The notes below the pieces were generated by a model, which was not told where the DNA came from, did not search any database, and was given only the letters and a program-made list of their open reading frames with translations. This document shows positions 26,038 through 34,333 of a stretch of 64,000 nt of DNA, one piece after another (positions within the stretch are counted from its first letter, which is position 1; each line of letters opens with the position of its first letter). The stretch covers positions 2,797,501 to 2,861,500 of the forward strand of contig NZ_CP127173.1 in NCBI RefSeq assembly GCF_030264295.1, given 5' to 3'. The translations under genes were made by a program, and so were the position numbers. The DNA comes from Amycolatopsis nalaikhensis (GTDB lineage Bacteria > Actinomycetota > Actinomycetes > Mycobacteriales > Pseudonocardiaceae).

Positions 26038-26802
26038 TCAGGAAAACTGCAAGGACCGCTTCGCCAGGCCGTGCCAGAACCCGTCGATCACCGTGCGGCC
26101 TTCCGCCGAACTGGCGCCGAGGGAGACGAACAGCGGGGCGAAGTGCTCGATCCGCGGGTGCGCGAGGGTCGCGGCCGGGGCCTTGTGGCGGAAGTCGAGC
26201 AGCGTGTCGACGTCGCCGCTGCGCAGGACCTCGTCGCCCCAGTGGTCGAACTCGGCCGACCACGACGGCGGGGTGCCGTCGGTGGCGCGGGCCATGCCGC
26301 TGAGGTTGTGGGTGAAGAAGCCGCTGCCGATGATCAGCACGCCTTCGTCGCGCAGCGGCGCGAGCTTGCGGCCGAGGTCGAACAGCTCCCGCGGGTCGAG
26401 CGAGGGCATCGAGATCTGCAGCACCGGGATGTCGGCGTCCGGGTACATCTCGACGAGCGGCACGTAGGCGCCGTGGTCGAGCCCGCGTTCCGGCGCGTCG
26501 TGCACCGGCGTGTCGGTCGAGCGGAGGAGCTTCCGCACCTTCTCCGCCAGCTCCGGCGCACCCGGCGACGCGTACTTCACCTCGTAGTAGCGGTCGGGGA
26601 AACCCCAGAAGTCGTAGACGAGCGGCACGGTCGTCGTGGCCCCGATGGTCAGCGGCGCCTCTTCCCAGTGCGCCGAGACCACCAGGATCGCGCGGGGCTT
26701 CGGGAGGTCGGCGGACCAGGCGGCGAGCTGGCGGGTCCACGTGGCGTCGTCGGCGAGCGGCGGGGCGCCGTGGCTGAGGTAGAGGACCGGGGTGGCGGAC
26801 AT
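26038..26802 (-). CDS. Class III extradiol ring-cleavage dioxygenase (DODA-type)
   Basis: Soluble enzyme of 254 residues in the LigB/DODA superfamily, which opens catechol-type rings (4,5-DOPA in plant homologues) with a non-haem metal. The conserved metal and catalytic histidines appear in LYLSHGAPPL, VVSAHWEE, GLDHGAYVPL and IGSGFFTHNL. The ATG at 26802 has GGAG 7 bases upstream. It is followed upstream by a MarR-type gene on the same strand. AACT/AGTT half sites at 26828-26840 resemble the MarR operator at 27286, suggesting control by one of the MarR proteins. The true substrate is unknown. Confidence 0.88.
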   Translation of the reverse strand: MSATPVLYLSHGAPPLADDATWTRQLAAWSADLPKPRAILVVSAHWEEAPLTIGATTTVPLVYDFWGFPDRYYEVKYASPGAPELAEKVRKLLRSTDTPVHDAPERGLDHGAYVPLVEMYPDADIPVLQISMPSLDPRELFDLGRKLAPLRDEGVLIIGSGFFTHNLSGMARATDGTPPSWSAEFDHWGDEVLRSGDVDTLLDFRHKAPAATLAHPRIEHFAPLFVSLGASSAEGRTVIDGFWHGLAKRSLQFS

Positions 26803-26867
26803 CGACGGCTCCAGTGCTTGAAAGTTCAACTACTAGAGTTCTACGTCGCCTCGCCTCGGGATATTCC

Positions 26868-27260
26868 TCAGGCGGCTTCGAGGTTCGCCGCGCAGCGTTC
26901 CAGGGTGCGGATCGTCGTGCGGTAGTCGTCGTCGCTGATGCCGTCGATCGCCGACGCGCGGAAGGCTTTGACGCGCTCCTCGACGCGCGCGTGTGCCTCC
27001 CGGCCGGAGTCGGTGAGCTCACCGTTTCCGGCGACCCAGCCGCGCTCGCGCAAGTCGGCCACCTTCGGGGTCATCGACCCCTCCGCGGCGACGAACGGCG
27101 CCATGGCCGAGTCGATCTCCTCCGGCGTGCGGGCGCCGAGGGCGATCGTGTTGAGTACCTGCCAATGCCGCCGGGTCAGCGACTCCGCGTCGAGGACCCG
27201 GCCCATGGAGGATTCGAGAAGCTCGTGGAGGTGGCGAAGCCACCAGCCGAGGGGTTTCAT
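26868..27260 (-). CDS. MarR-like winged-helix regulator
   Basis: Protein of 130 residues with a winged helix (SLTRRHWQVLNTIALGARTPEEID then LRERGWVAGNGELTDSGREA) and flanking helices, as in MarR-type regulators. The ATG at 27260 has GGAG 7 bases upstream. It is divergent from a second MarR gene across a 67-base region that contains a perfect palindrome. It lies upstream of the dioxygenase on the same strand with a 65-base gap that has its own half sites. Confidence 0.75.
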   Translation of the reverse strand: MKPLGWWLRHLHELLESSMGRVLDAESLTRRHWQVLNTIALGARTPEEIDSAMAPFVAAEGSMTPKVADLRERGWVAGNGELTDSGREAHARVEERVKAFRASAIDGISDDDYRTTIRTLERCAANLEAA

Positions 27261-27285
27261 GAGTGCTCCGGAGATGTCGATGAAC

Positions 27286-27311
27286 AACTACATGTAAAAG
27301 TACATGTAGTT
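27286..27311. promoter_or_regulatory. Palindromic operator between divergent MarR genes
   Basis: AACTACATGTA (27286-27296), AAAG, TACATGTAGTT (27301-27311): 11-bp perfect arms with a 4-nt spacer. The length and position are typical for MarR dimers. It covers the region directly before both starts. Confidence 0.75.
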
Positions 27312-27327
27312 CGGAGGTGGAGCAACC

Positions 27328-27780
27328 ATGACGGACGCGGTGGCCGAGGTCGAGCGCGGGATGATCGCGATCCGCCGCAGCCAGCAGCGGCGGGCATTGA
27401 GCCGGATCGGCAAGGCCCGCGGCCGCGGCGCGCACGACCCGGTGCACGAGCTGCTCGACGTCGTCGAGGAACTCGCCGACCGCGGCGAGGCCAGCACGGT
27501 GACCGCGTTGAGCGCGGCGATGGGCGTCGACCAGCCGCGCGCCAGCCGCCTCGTGGCGCGCGCGGTCGAGCAGGGTCTGCTGCGCCGCGAAGCCGACCAG
27601 CGCGACGGACGACGGGCCGTGCTCGTGCCGACCGAAGCCGGTCAGGCGCACCTGGAGGAGATGCACGCCTTTCGCCGCTCGGTGTTCGCCGAGGCCATGG
27701 CGGACTGGCCGGAGGAGGACCGCGAGAACTTCGGCAGGCTCCTCACGGCCTTCGTCCGCGGGTACGGCGCTCTCGGCTAG
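27328..27780 (+). CDS. MarR-family transcriptional regulator
   Basis: Protein of 150 residues with a full MarR architecture. The winged helix has TVTALSAAMGVDQPRASRLV as recognition region and READQRDGRRAVLVPTEAG as the wing. The start is preceded by CGGAGG. The palindrome at 27286-27311 lies 16 bases upstream, so autoregulation and control of the divergent MarR gene are likely. Its TAG overlaps the dnaB stop in a shared CTAG. Confidence 0.88.
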   Translation: MTDAVAEVERGMIAIRRSQQRRALSRIGKARGRGAHDPVHELLDVVEELADRGEASTVTALSAAMGVDQPRASRLVARAVEQGLLRREADQRDGRRAVLVPTEAGQAHLEEMHAFRRSVFAEAMADWPEEDRENFGRLLTAFVRGYGALG

Positions 27781-29189
27781 TCGTGCGAGAGGTCGACGAA
27801 GCGGCTGTAGTGCAGCTGGTGCGCGACGGTGATCGTCGCCGTCGGGCCGGCGCGGTGCTTCGCGATGATCAGGTCCGCCTCACCCGCGCGCGGGTCGTCG
27901 CGCTCCCAGGCGTCCGGGCGGTTGACCAGGATGACGAGGTCGGCGTCCTGCTCCAGTGAGCCGGACTCACGCAGGTCGGACAGCATCGGGCGCTTGTCCG
28001 TGCGCTGTTCCGGACCACGGTTCAGCTGGCTGATCGCGATCACCGGGACCTCGATCTCCTTCGCCAGCAGCTTCATCTGCCGCGAGAACTCCGAGACTTC
28101 CTGCTGCCGCGACTCGACGCGCTTGCCGGACGTCATCAGCTGGAGGTAGTCGAGAACGACGAGCTTCAGGTCGTTGCGCTGCTTCAACCGGCGCGCCTTC
28201 GCGCGGATCTCCATCATCGTCATGTTCGGCGAGTCGTCGACGAACAGCGGTGCCTCGGAGACCTCGCTCATCCGGCGGGCCAGCCGCGTCCAGTCGTCGT
28301 CGGACATCTTGCCGCCGCGCATGTCGGCGAGGCGGATCTTGGCCTCGGCCGAGAGCATGCGCATGACGATCTCGGTCCGGCTCATTTCCAGCGAGAAGAT
28401 GACGCTGGTCAGGCCGTGCCGGATCGACGCCGACCGAGCGAAGTCCAGCCCCAGTGTCGACTTGCCGACACCGGGGCGCGCGGCGACGATGATCATCTGG
28501 CCCGGGTGCAGCCCGTTGGTCAGCTCGTCGAAGTCGGTGAACCCGGTCGGGATGCCCTGGGACTGGCCGCCGCGCGAGGCGATCGCGTCGATCTCGTCCA
28601 TCGTCGGCTGCAGCAGCTCTTCCAGCGCGACGTAGTCCTCGCTGGTCCGGCGCTCGGTGACGTCATAGATCGCGGCCTGCGCGCGGTCGACGACCTCGTC
28701 GATGTTCGCGCCGTCGGCCGCGGCCGCGCCGTAGCCGTACTGCACGATCCGGGTGCCCGCCTCGACGAGCCGGCGCAGCACCGCCTTCTCCGCAACGATC
28801 TCCGCGTAGTAGCCCGCGTTCGCCGCCGTCGGCACCGTCGCGATCAGCGTGTGCAGGTAGGGGGCGCCGCCGACGCGGCCCAGCTCCCCGCGCCGCTCCA
28901 GCTCGGCCGACACCGTGATCGGGTCGGCGGGCTCGCCGCGGCCGTAGAGGTCGAGGATGCAGTCGTAGATGGCCTGGTGGGCGGGCCGGTAGAAGTCGTC
29001 GGGGCCGAGCGCTTCGATGACGTCGGCGACGGCGTCCTTGGACAGCAGCATGCCGCCGAGCACGGACTGCTCGGCCGCGATGTCCTGCGGTGGCTGGCGG
29101 TCGAACCCGCCGCCGGAGCCGCCACCGGGGTCGCTGGGACCCGGGTCGGACTCCGCGTACATCGGACCGCGGTCGTCGGTCAGCGCCAC
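27777..29189 (-). CDS. dnaB: Replicative DNA helicase
   Basis: Hexameric helicase of the replisome, 470 residues. The N-terminal domain begins QDIAAEQSVLGGMLLS. The RecA-like domain has Walker A RPGVGKST (about 240-245), IFSLEMSRTEI, and Walker B with LVVLDYLQLM. No intein is present. The start is uncertain: GTG 29189 has GGAGC and, further up, GAGGAG; GTG 29201 lies directly on GAGGAG; ATG 29162 lacks a ribosome site. A perfect LexA box lies 12-25 bases upstream of 29201. The gene neighbours the second type VII cassette and is convergent with a MarR gene. Confidence 0.97.
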   Translation of the reverse strand: MALTDDRGPMYAESDPGPSDPGGGSGGGFDRQPPQDIAAEQSVLGGMLLSKDAVADVIEALGPDDFYRPAHQAIYDCILDLYGRGEPADPITVSAELERRGELGRVGGAPYLHTLIATVPTAANAGYYAEIVAEKAVLRRLVEAGTRIVQYGYGAAAADGANIDEVVDRAQAAIYDVTERRTSEDYVALEELLQPTMDEIDAIASRGGQSQGIPTGFTDFDELTNGLHPGQMIIVAARPGVGKSTLGLDFARSASIRHGLTSVIFSLEMSRTEIVMRMLSAEAKIRLADMRGGKMSDDDWTRLARRMSEVSEAPLFVDDSPNMTMMEIRAKARRLKQRNDLKLVVLDYLQLMTSGKRVESRQQEVSEFSRQMKLLAKEIEVPVIAISQLNRGPEQRTDKRPMLSDLRESGSLEQDADLVILVNRPDAWERDDPRAGEADLIIAKHRAGPTATITVAHQLHYSRFVDLSHD

Positions 29190-29213
29190 CGCTCCGGACA
29201 CCTCCTCATCATG

Positions 29214-29229
29214 TCGAACACTCGTTCGA
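29214..29229. promoter_or_regulatory. LexA (SOS) box before dnaB
   Basis: TCGAAC-ACTC-GTTCGA matches exactly the actinobacterial LexA operator TCGAAC-N4-GTTCGA. It lies 13 bases upstream of the first possible dnaB start, a promoter position. Confidence 0.8.
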
Positions 29230-29420
29230 GTATGCCGGATCTTCGCTCTCGAAGCACGCGGCCCGGCCCGTGCTCTTCCGTCCCGGACCCGTCCTCCCGA
29301 TGATCGGTGAGAACGCCGCGCGGCTGTCGCAGACACGCGGGGCGCCACCGTGAGTACAGGCCCGAGCGGGCACGCTAGATCCCCCGGAAGGCCGATGGCA
29401 ATTCAGGATGGGGACCCTTC

Positions 29421-29644
29421 TGTGGACAACCTGGGGATGAATGGGGGTAACCAGTCACAGGTGCCGCGACAGCTGTGGACAAGTTGGGGACAAGCGTGAT
29501 CGCCTTTGGTAAATCCGCAGGTCAGGACCTGTGAACAAGGTGTGGAGAACTTCCCTGAAACTCGTTCGGCGTGTCGCGGAAAGTCCGTCGTTCGGCGTGT
29601 CGTGGACCAGCTCGGGCCCATTGGCCCACGCGACCTGTGGATGA
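29421..29644 (-). other. Cluster of DnaA-box-like nonamers
   Basis: Perfect copies of TGTGGACAA (complement TTGTCCACA, the high-GC actinobacterial DnaA box) lie at 29421-29429 and 29474-29482. Near matches are TGGGGACAA (29485), TGTGAACAA (29530), TGTGGAGAA (29541) and TGTGGATGA (29636). All have the same orientation. There is no dnaA, dnaN or AT-rich unwinding region here, so a DnaA titration or regulatory site is more likely than oriC. Confidence 0.6.
29562..29602 (+). repeat. Direct repeat of 15 bases
   Basis: TCGTTCGGCGTGTCG occurs at 29562-29576 and again at 29588-29602, a period of 26 bases, inside the DnaA-box cluster. Confidence 0.6.
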
Positions 29645-29693
29645 ATGCTACGGAGGGTAGAGGCGCCACCCGGTGGGCTGACGGGCGCGGCGA

Positions 29694-30482
29694 TCAGGCC
29701 GCGGTGAGCCGGCTCTGTGCGCTGCGTAACCGGTCAGCGAGAACGCGCTGGTCGGCCGGGGTGAAGGCGATCCGGTTCTCCCCGCGCCCCGGAACCTCTT
29801 CGGTCAGCCACCGGCCTTCCGAGGTATCGATGTAGTTCACCGGGCGTTCGATCCGCTGCCACGAGCCGGTCCGGCTGCGGGCCGCGACGTACAGGCTGCC
29901 GCTCCCCATTCGGCGTAGCGCGAGGATGCGGCGGATCTCCTCGACCTCCTGCGAACCCTCGGCCGGGCGGTCGTTGCGGAGCACGGCGAACGCGCCTTCG
30001 TCGTTGCGCGCGGTTCCCTCGATCTGGCTCTTCGGCACCGCGAGCGGCGTCCCGCGGCCGGGGGCCAGCTTCGGGATCTGGCCGAGGAAGTCGTCGAGCA
30101 GCTCGCCCGGCCGGGTGGACTCGAGCACTACGACGTCCAGCTCCTCGTGCTTGGCCAGCACGAACGCCTCGCCGCCGGCGCTGCCGGCCAGCAGCCGGTA
30201 GCTCACCGGCTTGCCCTGGAACCCGCCGTCGATCCAGCCGTAGTACTCCAGCTGCGGCCGGGCGATCGCCTCGACCGTCGCGACGAACCCCGGGTGCATG
30301 CCGCGCGGGCCGAACAGCCCGGCCTTGGCGAGCTCGGCGTTGACCCGCTCGTCCTCGGCGCGCTGGGCCTCTTCGCTGTACCAGGTCGGTTTCTCCGACA
30401 GCACGGTGTGCGGCTCGCCGCCCCGGCGCCGGATCAGGTTGATCAGGGTGCCGGTCGAGATGGTGACCTGCCTGTCCAGCAC
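29694..30482 (-). CDS. EspG-family type VII secretion chaperone (second copy)
   Basis: Protein of 262 residues, the usual EspG length. It has a VTISTGTLINLIRRRGGEPHTVL start, the central YGWIDGGFQGKPVSYRLLAG sheet region and LLDDFLGQIPKLAPGRGTP, as in ESX-associated EspG proteins of Pseudonocardiaceae. It probably binds the PPE-like product of the gene just upstream (30579). The GTG at 30482 follows GGGGGAAG. It is the last gene of the second cassette: target, lipoprotein, PPE-like, EspG. Confidence 0.8.
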   Translation of the reverse strand: MLDRQVTISTGTLINLIRRRGGEPHTVLSEKPTWYSEEAQRAEDERVNAELAKAGLFGPRGMHPGFVATVEAIARPQLEYYGWIDGGFQGKPVSYRLLAGSAGGEAFVLAKHEELDVVVLESTRPGELLDDFLGQIPKLAPGRGTPLAVPKSQIEGTARNDEGAFAVLRNDRPAEGSQEVEEIRRILALRRMGSGSLYVAARSRTGSWQRIERPVNYIDTSEGRWLTEEVPGRGENRIAFTPADQRVLADRLRSAQSRLTAA

Positions 30483-30578
30483 CGCACTTCCCCCTAGGAA
30501 AATCAGCTTGGTGAGCCCGGTGAACACCGAAGAGCCGGGCGCGCCCATCTTGGCACGCGCCCGGCGCTCCCGCGTGCG

Positions 30579-31933
30579 CTACTCGCCGATGACCGGCGGC
30601 GCGGTCAGCTCGTCGGTCCCGAAGATCTCGTTCGGGTCGTCGCCGAGCAGGTACTTCGACGTCCGTTCCTCGTCGCCGCCGCCCTGGCCGCGGGCGCCGT
30701 GGCCCATGCCGCCCATGCCACCCATCCCGGTGGCACCGGTGCGCCCGGCGCCCGCGCCGCCCGCACCCATCGCGCCGCCGCCGGCACCCACGCCGCCGCG
30801 GCCGGCCCCGGCCGCGCCACCCGGCACGGCCGCGCCGGTCGAGCCGCCGGGCCCGAAGCCCGCGCCGCCCGGGCCGAAGCCCGCCGTCGGGTCGCCGATC
30901 CCGCCCGACCCGCCGGGGCCGAAACCGCCGCCGCCACCGGGGATCGAGAAGTCGCCCGCGCCACCCGAGCCGCCGGGGCCGAAGCCGCCGGCGCCCGGGA
31001 TCTTCGGCGGCGTCCAGCCCGACGAGTGCGTGCCGTCGTCGAACCTCGGCGGCGTGTACGTGCCACCGGGCGGGATCGACGGGTCGAAGCCCGGGGGCTT
31101 CGTCGGGTCGAACCCGGGGGGTTTGGTGGGGTCGAAGCCGGGCGGCTTGCCCGGGTCGAAGCTGCCACCGGGCGGGACGTTCGGCTGGCCGGGGAAGGAC
31201 GGGACGCCGCCGGGGCCGGGCATGTTCACGCCGGGCGTGGACCCGGTGCCGTTGCCGTTGCCGTTCCCATCGCCGTCGCCGGTGCCGTTCTTGCCGTCGT
31301 CGCCCGGCTTCTTCTTGCCGTTCTTGCCGGGGTCGACGCTGACGTTCTCCTGCTGCCCTTCGAGCGCGGAGTAGGTCGGCATCTTCTGGCCGTTGTCGTT
31401 GCTCGCCTTGTAGTAGGTGTTGAAGGCGTCGACGTTGGCCTGGCCCTTGGTGTTGTAGTCGCGGATCGCCCGGTCGGTGTCGGTCGTCCACGGCGTCATC
31501 GCGTTGAGCAGGTTGTTCTTCGGCGGGTCCTTCGGGACCTCCTGGACCTGCGCGTGCACCGTGGTGAACGCGGTGTTCTGCTCGCCGAGGTACTTGTCGG
31601 AGTCGGTGAGCTTGGTGTTCGAGTCCTCCATCCACACCCGCAGCGGGTGCGCTCGGCGTTCTGCGCCGCCTCGCCGCCGCCGCCGGTCCAGGCCGCGTCC
31701 ATCTCCTTGGCCAGCGTGTCGATGGTGGTGAGCCGCTCCGAGTAGGCGCCCCGCAGCCTGCTCGCCGCCGCCTGCCCGTTCTGGATGGAGCCGGTGCCGG
31801 GTCCGGTGGTGATCTTCTCCCAGATGTCGTAGCAGTCGATCTTGCGATCGCCCTGCACCGACGTGTGGTCGTCCGAATGCGTGGTCGCCATGTTGTACGC
31901 GGCGAACCCGCCGAGCAGCACCAGTTCCAGCAT
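30579..31933 (-). CDS. PPE-like type VII secretion substrate (second copy), frame interrupted near 31655
   Basis: The N-terminal frame from ATG 31933 (GGAGGG upstream) gives a helical part with the WTGGGGEAAQNAE motif, then leaves the frame. The C-terminal frame continues with HPLRVWMEDSNTKL, the helical TPWTTDTDRAIRDY region, a long Pro/Gly tail and the end TAPPVIGE. Adding one G at GAGCG (GAGGCG) joins them into about 451 residues. The distance from WTGG to TPW is then exactly that of the paralogue at 6446, a strong argument that one base is missing rather than that the gene is dead. Exported with help from the adjacent EspG-like protein by inference. Confidence 0.7.
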
Positions 31934-31934
31934 C

Positions 31935-32540
31935 TCAGCCCTCCTTCAAGGTCTGGATCATCGCCTCGCCGAACTTCGCCACCACCGGGCAGGGGTCGGA
32001 CGCGCCGGCGCCGTGGTCGTACTGCGCCAGGATGTTGACCGAGAGCTCGTCGGTCACGCCGACGAACAGGCCGCACTTGCCGCTGGAGCGGTCGTCGAGC
32101 GCGGCCGCGTACACGCCGGGGTAGCCGCTGATCTGCGTCTCTTCGAAGTAGGCGTCGTTGCCCTTCGTGTCGTAGACGTCGCTGAGGCCGTTCTTGTTCG
32201 CCGTCACCGTGGTCACGTCGATCTGGTTGCCGGGGTCGTCGGCCTCCTGGAACGTGCAGCTCGGGCCGTTCGACGTGGTCCGCGGCGTGCCTTCGCCGAG
32301 GCCGAGGGTGGCGCGCGCGGACGCCGACAGCGTCGCGCAGGCGTCCGAGGTGATCGACGCGGTGTTCAGCGGGCTCGGCACCTTCGGCGCGGAACCGCCG
32401 CCACCGCCGCTCGAGTCGCTGCTGCTGGTCTCGGCCGAAGTCGGCGCCGGGTTGGGCGTGCCGCCGGTCTTGCCGGTGCAGCCCACGACGGCGAGCACGG
32501 CGAAAGCCACGGCCGGGACGGCGAGGAGTCGTCGGTTCAC
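31935..32540 (-). CDS. DUF3558-type lipoprotein (second copy)
   Basis: Lipoprotein of 201 residues. The signal RRLLAVPAVAFAVLAVVGC gives a lipobox with cysteine near 19, followed by a Ser/Gly linker. The folded part has CATLSASARATLGLGEG, GPSCTFQEAD and KCGLFVGVTDELSV, the cysteine-containing blocks of DUF3558. The GTG at 32540 overlaps the TGA of the upstream T7SS target (GTGA), and only 1 base separates its stop from the PPE-like start. It is paralogous to the gene at 4691. Confidence 0.83.
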   Translation of the reverse strand: MNRRLLAVPAVAFAVLAVVGCTGKTGGTPNPAPTSAETSSSDSSGGGGGSAPKVPSPLNTASITSDACATLSASARATLGLGEGTPRTTSNGPSCTFQEADDPGNQIDVTTVTANKNGLSDVYDTKGNDAYFEETQISGYPGVYAAALDDRSSGKCGLFVGVTDELSVNILAQYDHGAGASDPCPVVAKFGEAMIQTLKEG

Positions 32541-32911
32541 GTGGCCTGGTTCCCCGTCTTCGAAAGGTCGGCCTGCGTGTCCGACTCCTTGGTGGTGATC
32601 TTCTGCTTGGCCGCGGTGAGCGCGTCGATGTAGTTCTTGACGTACTCCTGCATCTTCTTGTTCTGCTCGAGGAACGCCTTGCCGGACGGGTTCGCGAGCT
32701 TCTCCCAGTCGCCGCTGGCGAACTCCTTGCCGGGCGCCTTGACGTTCGCCATCAGGTTGGCGTCGTCGTAGTCGCGCTTGAGGTCGGCTTGGAGGTCCTG
32801 CCACTTCTTGATGATGGCGTCGATCTTGTCGGCGTCGAACGTGAAGCCGCCGCCGCCCGCTCCCCCGCCGCCGCTGTTGGCCGGCGCGGACATGCTCACC
32901 TCGTTGGCCAT
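32537..32911 (-). CDS. WXG/EspC-like type VII secretion target
   Basis: Protein of 124 residues. A flexible Gly-rich start is followed by FDADKIDAIIKKWQDLQADL and a second helix (FLEQNKKMQEYVKNYIDALT). The motif GDWEKLANPSG lies between them at the position of WXG in ESX substrates. The ATG at 32911 follows GGGGATGGGG. It is the first gene of a coupled four-gene cassette with lipoprotein, PPE-like protein and EspG. Confidence 0.7.
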   Translation of the reverse strand: MANEVSMSAPANSGGGGAGGGGFTFDADKIDAIIKKWQDLQADLKRDYDDANLMANVKAPGKEFASGDWEKLANPSGKAFLEQNKKMQEYVKNYIDALTAAKQKITTKESDTQADLSKTGNQAT

Positions 32912-32992
32912 CTGAAGTACCCCATCCCCTTCCACGTCCGCTCCTATTGTCCTCCGACGCCGCAAGTGTGTCCGAGGTTCCCCGAAAAGCGT

Positions 32993-33027
32993 GAAGGCGG
33001 GCCGCCCACCAGGGACGACCCGCCTTC
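32993..33027 (-). terminator. Terminator of the rpsF-ssb-rpsR-rplI operon
   Basis: GAAGGCGGG (32993-33001) pairs with CCCGCCTTC (33019-33027) around a 17-nt loop just beyond the rplI stop. Read on the minus strand it is followed by ACGCTTTTC. Confidence 0.65.
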
Positions 33028-33041
33028 CACGACGTACTGCC

Positions 33042-33500
33042 TTACTGCGCGGCCTTGACCTCGAGCCGCACGTCGACCTTCACGTCCGGGTGCAGCCGGG
33101 CGCCGACCGAGTGCTTGCCGACGGTCTTGATGTGGTCGCGCAGCTCGATGACGCGCTTGTCGAGCAGCGGGCCACCGGCCGCCTTGATCGCGTCGACGAT
33201 CTCGCCGGCGGTGATCGAACCGAAGAGCTTCTTGGAGCCCTCGGCCGCCTTGCCGGTGAGCTGGATGGCGCCGAGGCCCTCCAGCGTCGCCTTGATCTCC
33301 TTGGCGTGGTCGAGGTCGCGGATGCGACGGCTCTCCTGCGCGCGCTGGATGGTGCGCACGTTCTTCTCCGCGCCCTTGGAGGCCACGATCGCGTAGCCCC
33401 GCGGGAGCAGGTAGTTGCGTGCGTAGCCGTCCTTGACCTCGACGATGTCGCCGGGGCCGCCCAGGTTGGCCACGTCCGTGGTGAGGATGATCTTCGCCAT
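33042..33500 (-). CDS. rplI: 50S ribosomal protein L9
   Basis: Ribosomal protein of 152 residues. The N-terminal domain shows GGPGDIVEVKDGYARNYLLPRG, the L9 signature, followed by the long connecting helix and a C-terminal domain with LFGSITAGEIVDAI. Last gene of the rpsF-ssb-rpsR-rplI operon, transcribed on the minus strand and followed by a terminator hairpin. Confidence 0.98.
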   Translation of the reverse strand: MAKIILTTDVANLGGPGDIVEVKDGYARNYLLPRGYAIVASKGAEKNVRTIQRAQESRRIRDLDHAKEIKATLEGLGAIQLTGKAAEGSKKLFGSITAGEIVDAIKAAGGPLLDKRVIELRDHIKTVGKHSVGARLHPDVKVDVRLEVKAAQ

Positions 33501-33514
33501 GTCAGTGCCCTCCC

Positions 33515-33763
33515 TTAGCGCGCGGTCGAGGTGTAGGGCAGCAGCGCCATCTCGCGGGAGTTCTTGACCGCGATGGCGATGTCACGCTGGTGCTGGCTGC
33601 AGTTGCCGGTGACGCGACGGGCACGGATCTTGCCGCGGTCGGAGATGTACTTCCGCAGCAGGTTGGTGTCCTTGTAGTCGATCAGTTCCGGGCGGCCCTT
33701 CTTCTCGGCCTTGCAGAACACGCAGACCTTCTTCTTGGGCTTGCGGATGGGTGGCTTGGCCAC
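33515..33763 (-). CDS. rpsR: 30S ribosomal protein S18 (C+ form)
   Basis: Ribosomal protein of 82 residues. It keeps the zinc-binding cysteines CVFC near the start plus C in [12 protein letters not shown], so it is the C+ paralogue. It also has [18 protein letters not shown]. It binds next to S6 in the 30S platform. Fourteen bases separate it from rplI. Confidence 0.98.
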   Translation of the reverse strand: MAKPPIRKPKKKVCVFCKAEKKGRPELIDYKDTNLLRKYISDRGKIRARRVTGNCSQHQRDIAIAVKNSREMALLPYTSTAR

Positions 33764-33806
33764 TGGTTACTCCTGGAAAGTCAAATCTGTGTGGATGTGT
33801 ACGAGA

Positions 33807-34316
33807 TCAGAACGGGGGCTCGTCGCTGAAGCCGCCACCGCCGCCACCGGCGGGCGGGGCCGAGCCCCACGGGTCGTCGGCCGGCATGCCGCCACCGCCA
33901 CCGCGGTTGCCGCCGCCACCGCCGCCGCCGAAGTCACCGCCGCCGCCACCGCGACTGACCTTGTTGACCTTGGCCGTGGCGTAGCGCAGCGAGGGCCCGA
34001 TCTCGTCGACCTCGAGCTCGACGACGGTGCGCTTCTCGCCTTCCTTCGTCTCGAACGAGCGCTGCTTCAGGCGGCCCTGCACGACGACGCGGGCGCCGCG
34101 GGTCAGGGACTCGGCGACGTTCTCCGCCGCCTGCCGCCAGATGTTGCAGCGCAGGAACAGCGCCTCGCCGTCCTTCCACTCGCCGGACTGCCGGTCGAGG
34201 GTGCGCGGGGTGGACGCGACGGTGAAGTTCGCGACCGCCGCACCGGACGGGGTGAAGCGCAGTTCCGGGTCGGACGTCAGGTTGCCGACCACCGTGATGA
34301 CGGTGTCTCCAGCCAT
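33807..34316 (-). CDS. ssb: Single-stranded DNA-binding protein
   Basis: SSB of 169 residues. The OB fold (1-115) has [19 protein letters not shown] and [19 protein letters not shown]. It is followed by a Gly-rich linker and the acidic tip FSDEPPF that recruits replication and repair partners. The ATG at 34316 is the real start; because of the rpsF frame error the reading frame is open further upstream, which falsely fuses rpsF and ssb. It lies 17 bases after the rpsF stop. Confidence 0.97.
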   Translation of the reverse strand: MAGDTVITVVGNLTSDPELRFTPSGAAVANFTVASTPRTLDRQSGEWKDGEALFLRCNIWRQAAENVAESLTRGARVVVQGRLKQRSFETKEGEKRTVVELEVDEIGPSLRYATAKVNKVSRGGGGGDFGGGGGGGNRGGGGGMPADDPWGSAPPAGGGGGGFSDEPPF

Positions 34317-34333
34317 CGGGGTTCCCCTCGGGC

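Larger units (their letters stand above)
29190..29693. other. dnaB upstream region: LexA box and DnaA-box cluster
   Basis: About 500 bases without a credible gene. The part nearest dnaB carries the SOS box (29214-29229). From 29421 to 29644 there are repeated TGTGGACAA-type nonamers, all in one orientation, and a 15-base direct repeat at 29562 and 29588. Confidence 0.6.

Noticed and set aside
28450..28520. Intein in dnaB near Walker A, common in actinobacteria
   Set aside because: The Walker A region is continuous and the protein has normal length.
29400..29650. Chromosomal origin oriC
   Set aside because: DnaA-like boxes are present, but dnaA, dnaN, rpmH and an AT-rich unwinding region are missing.
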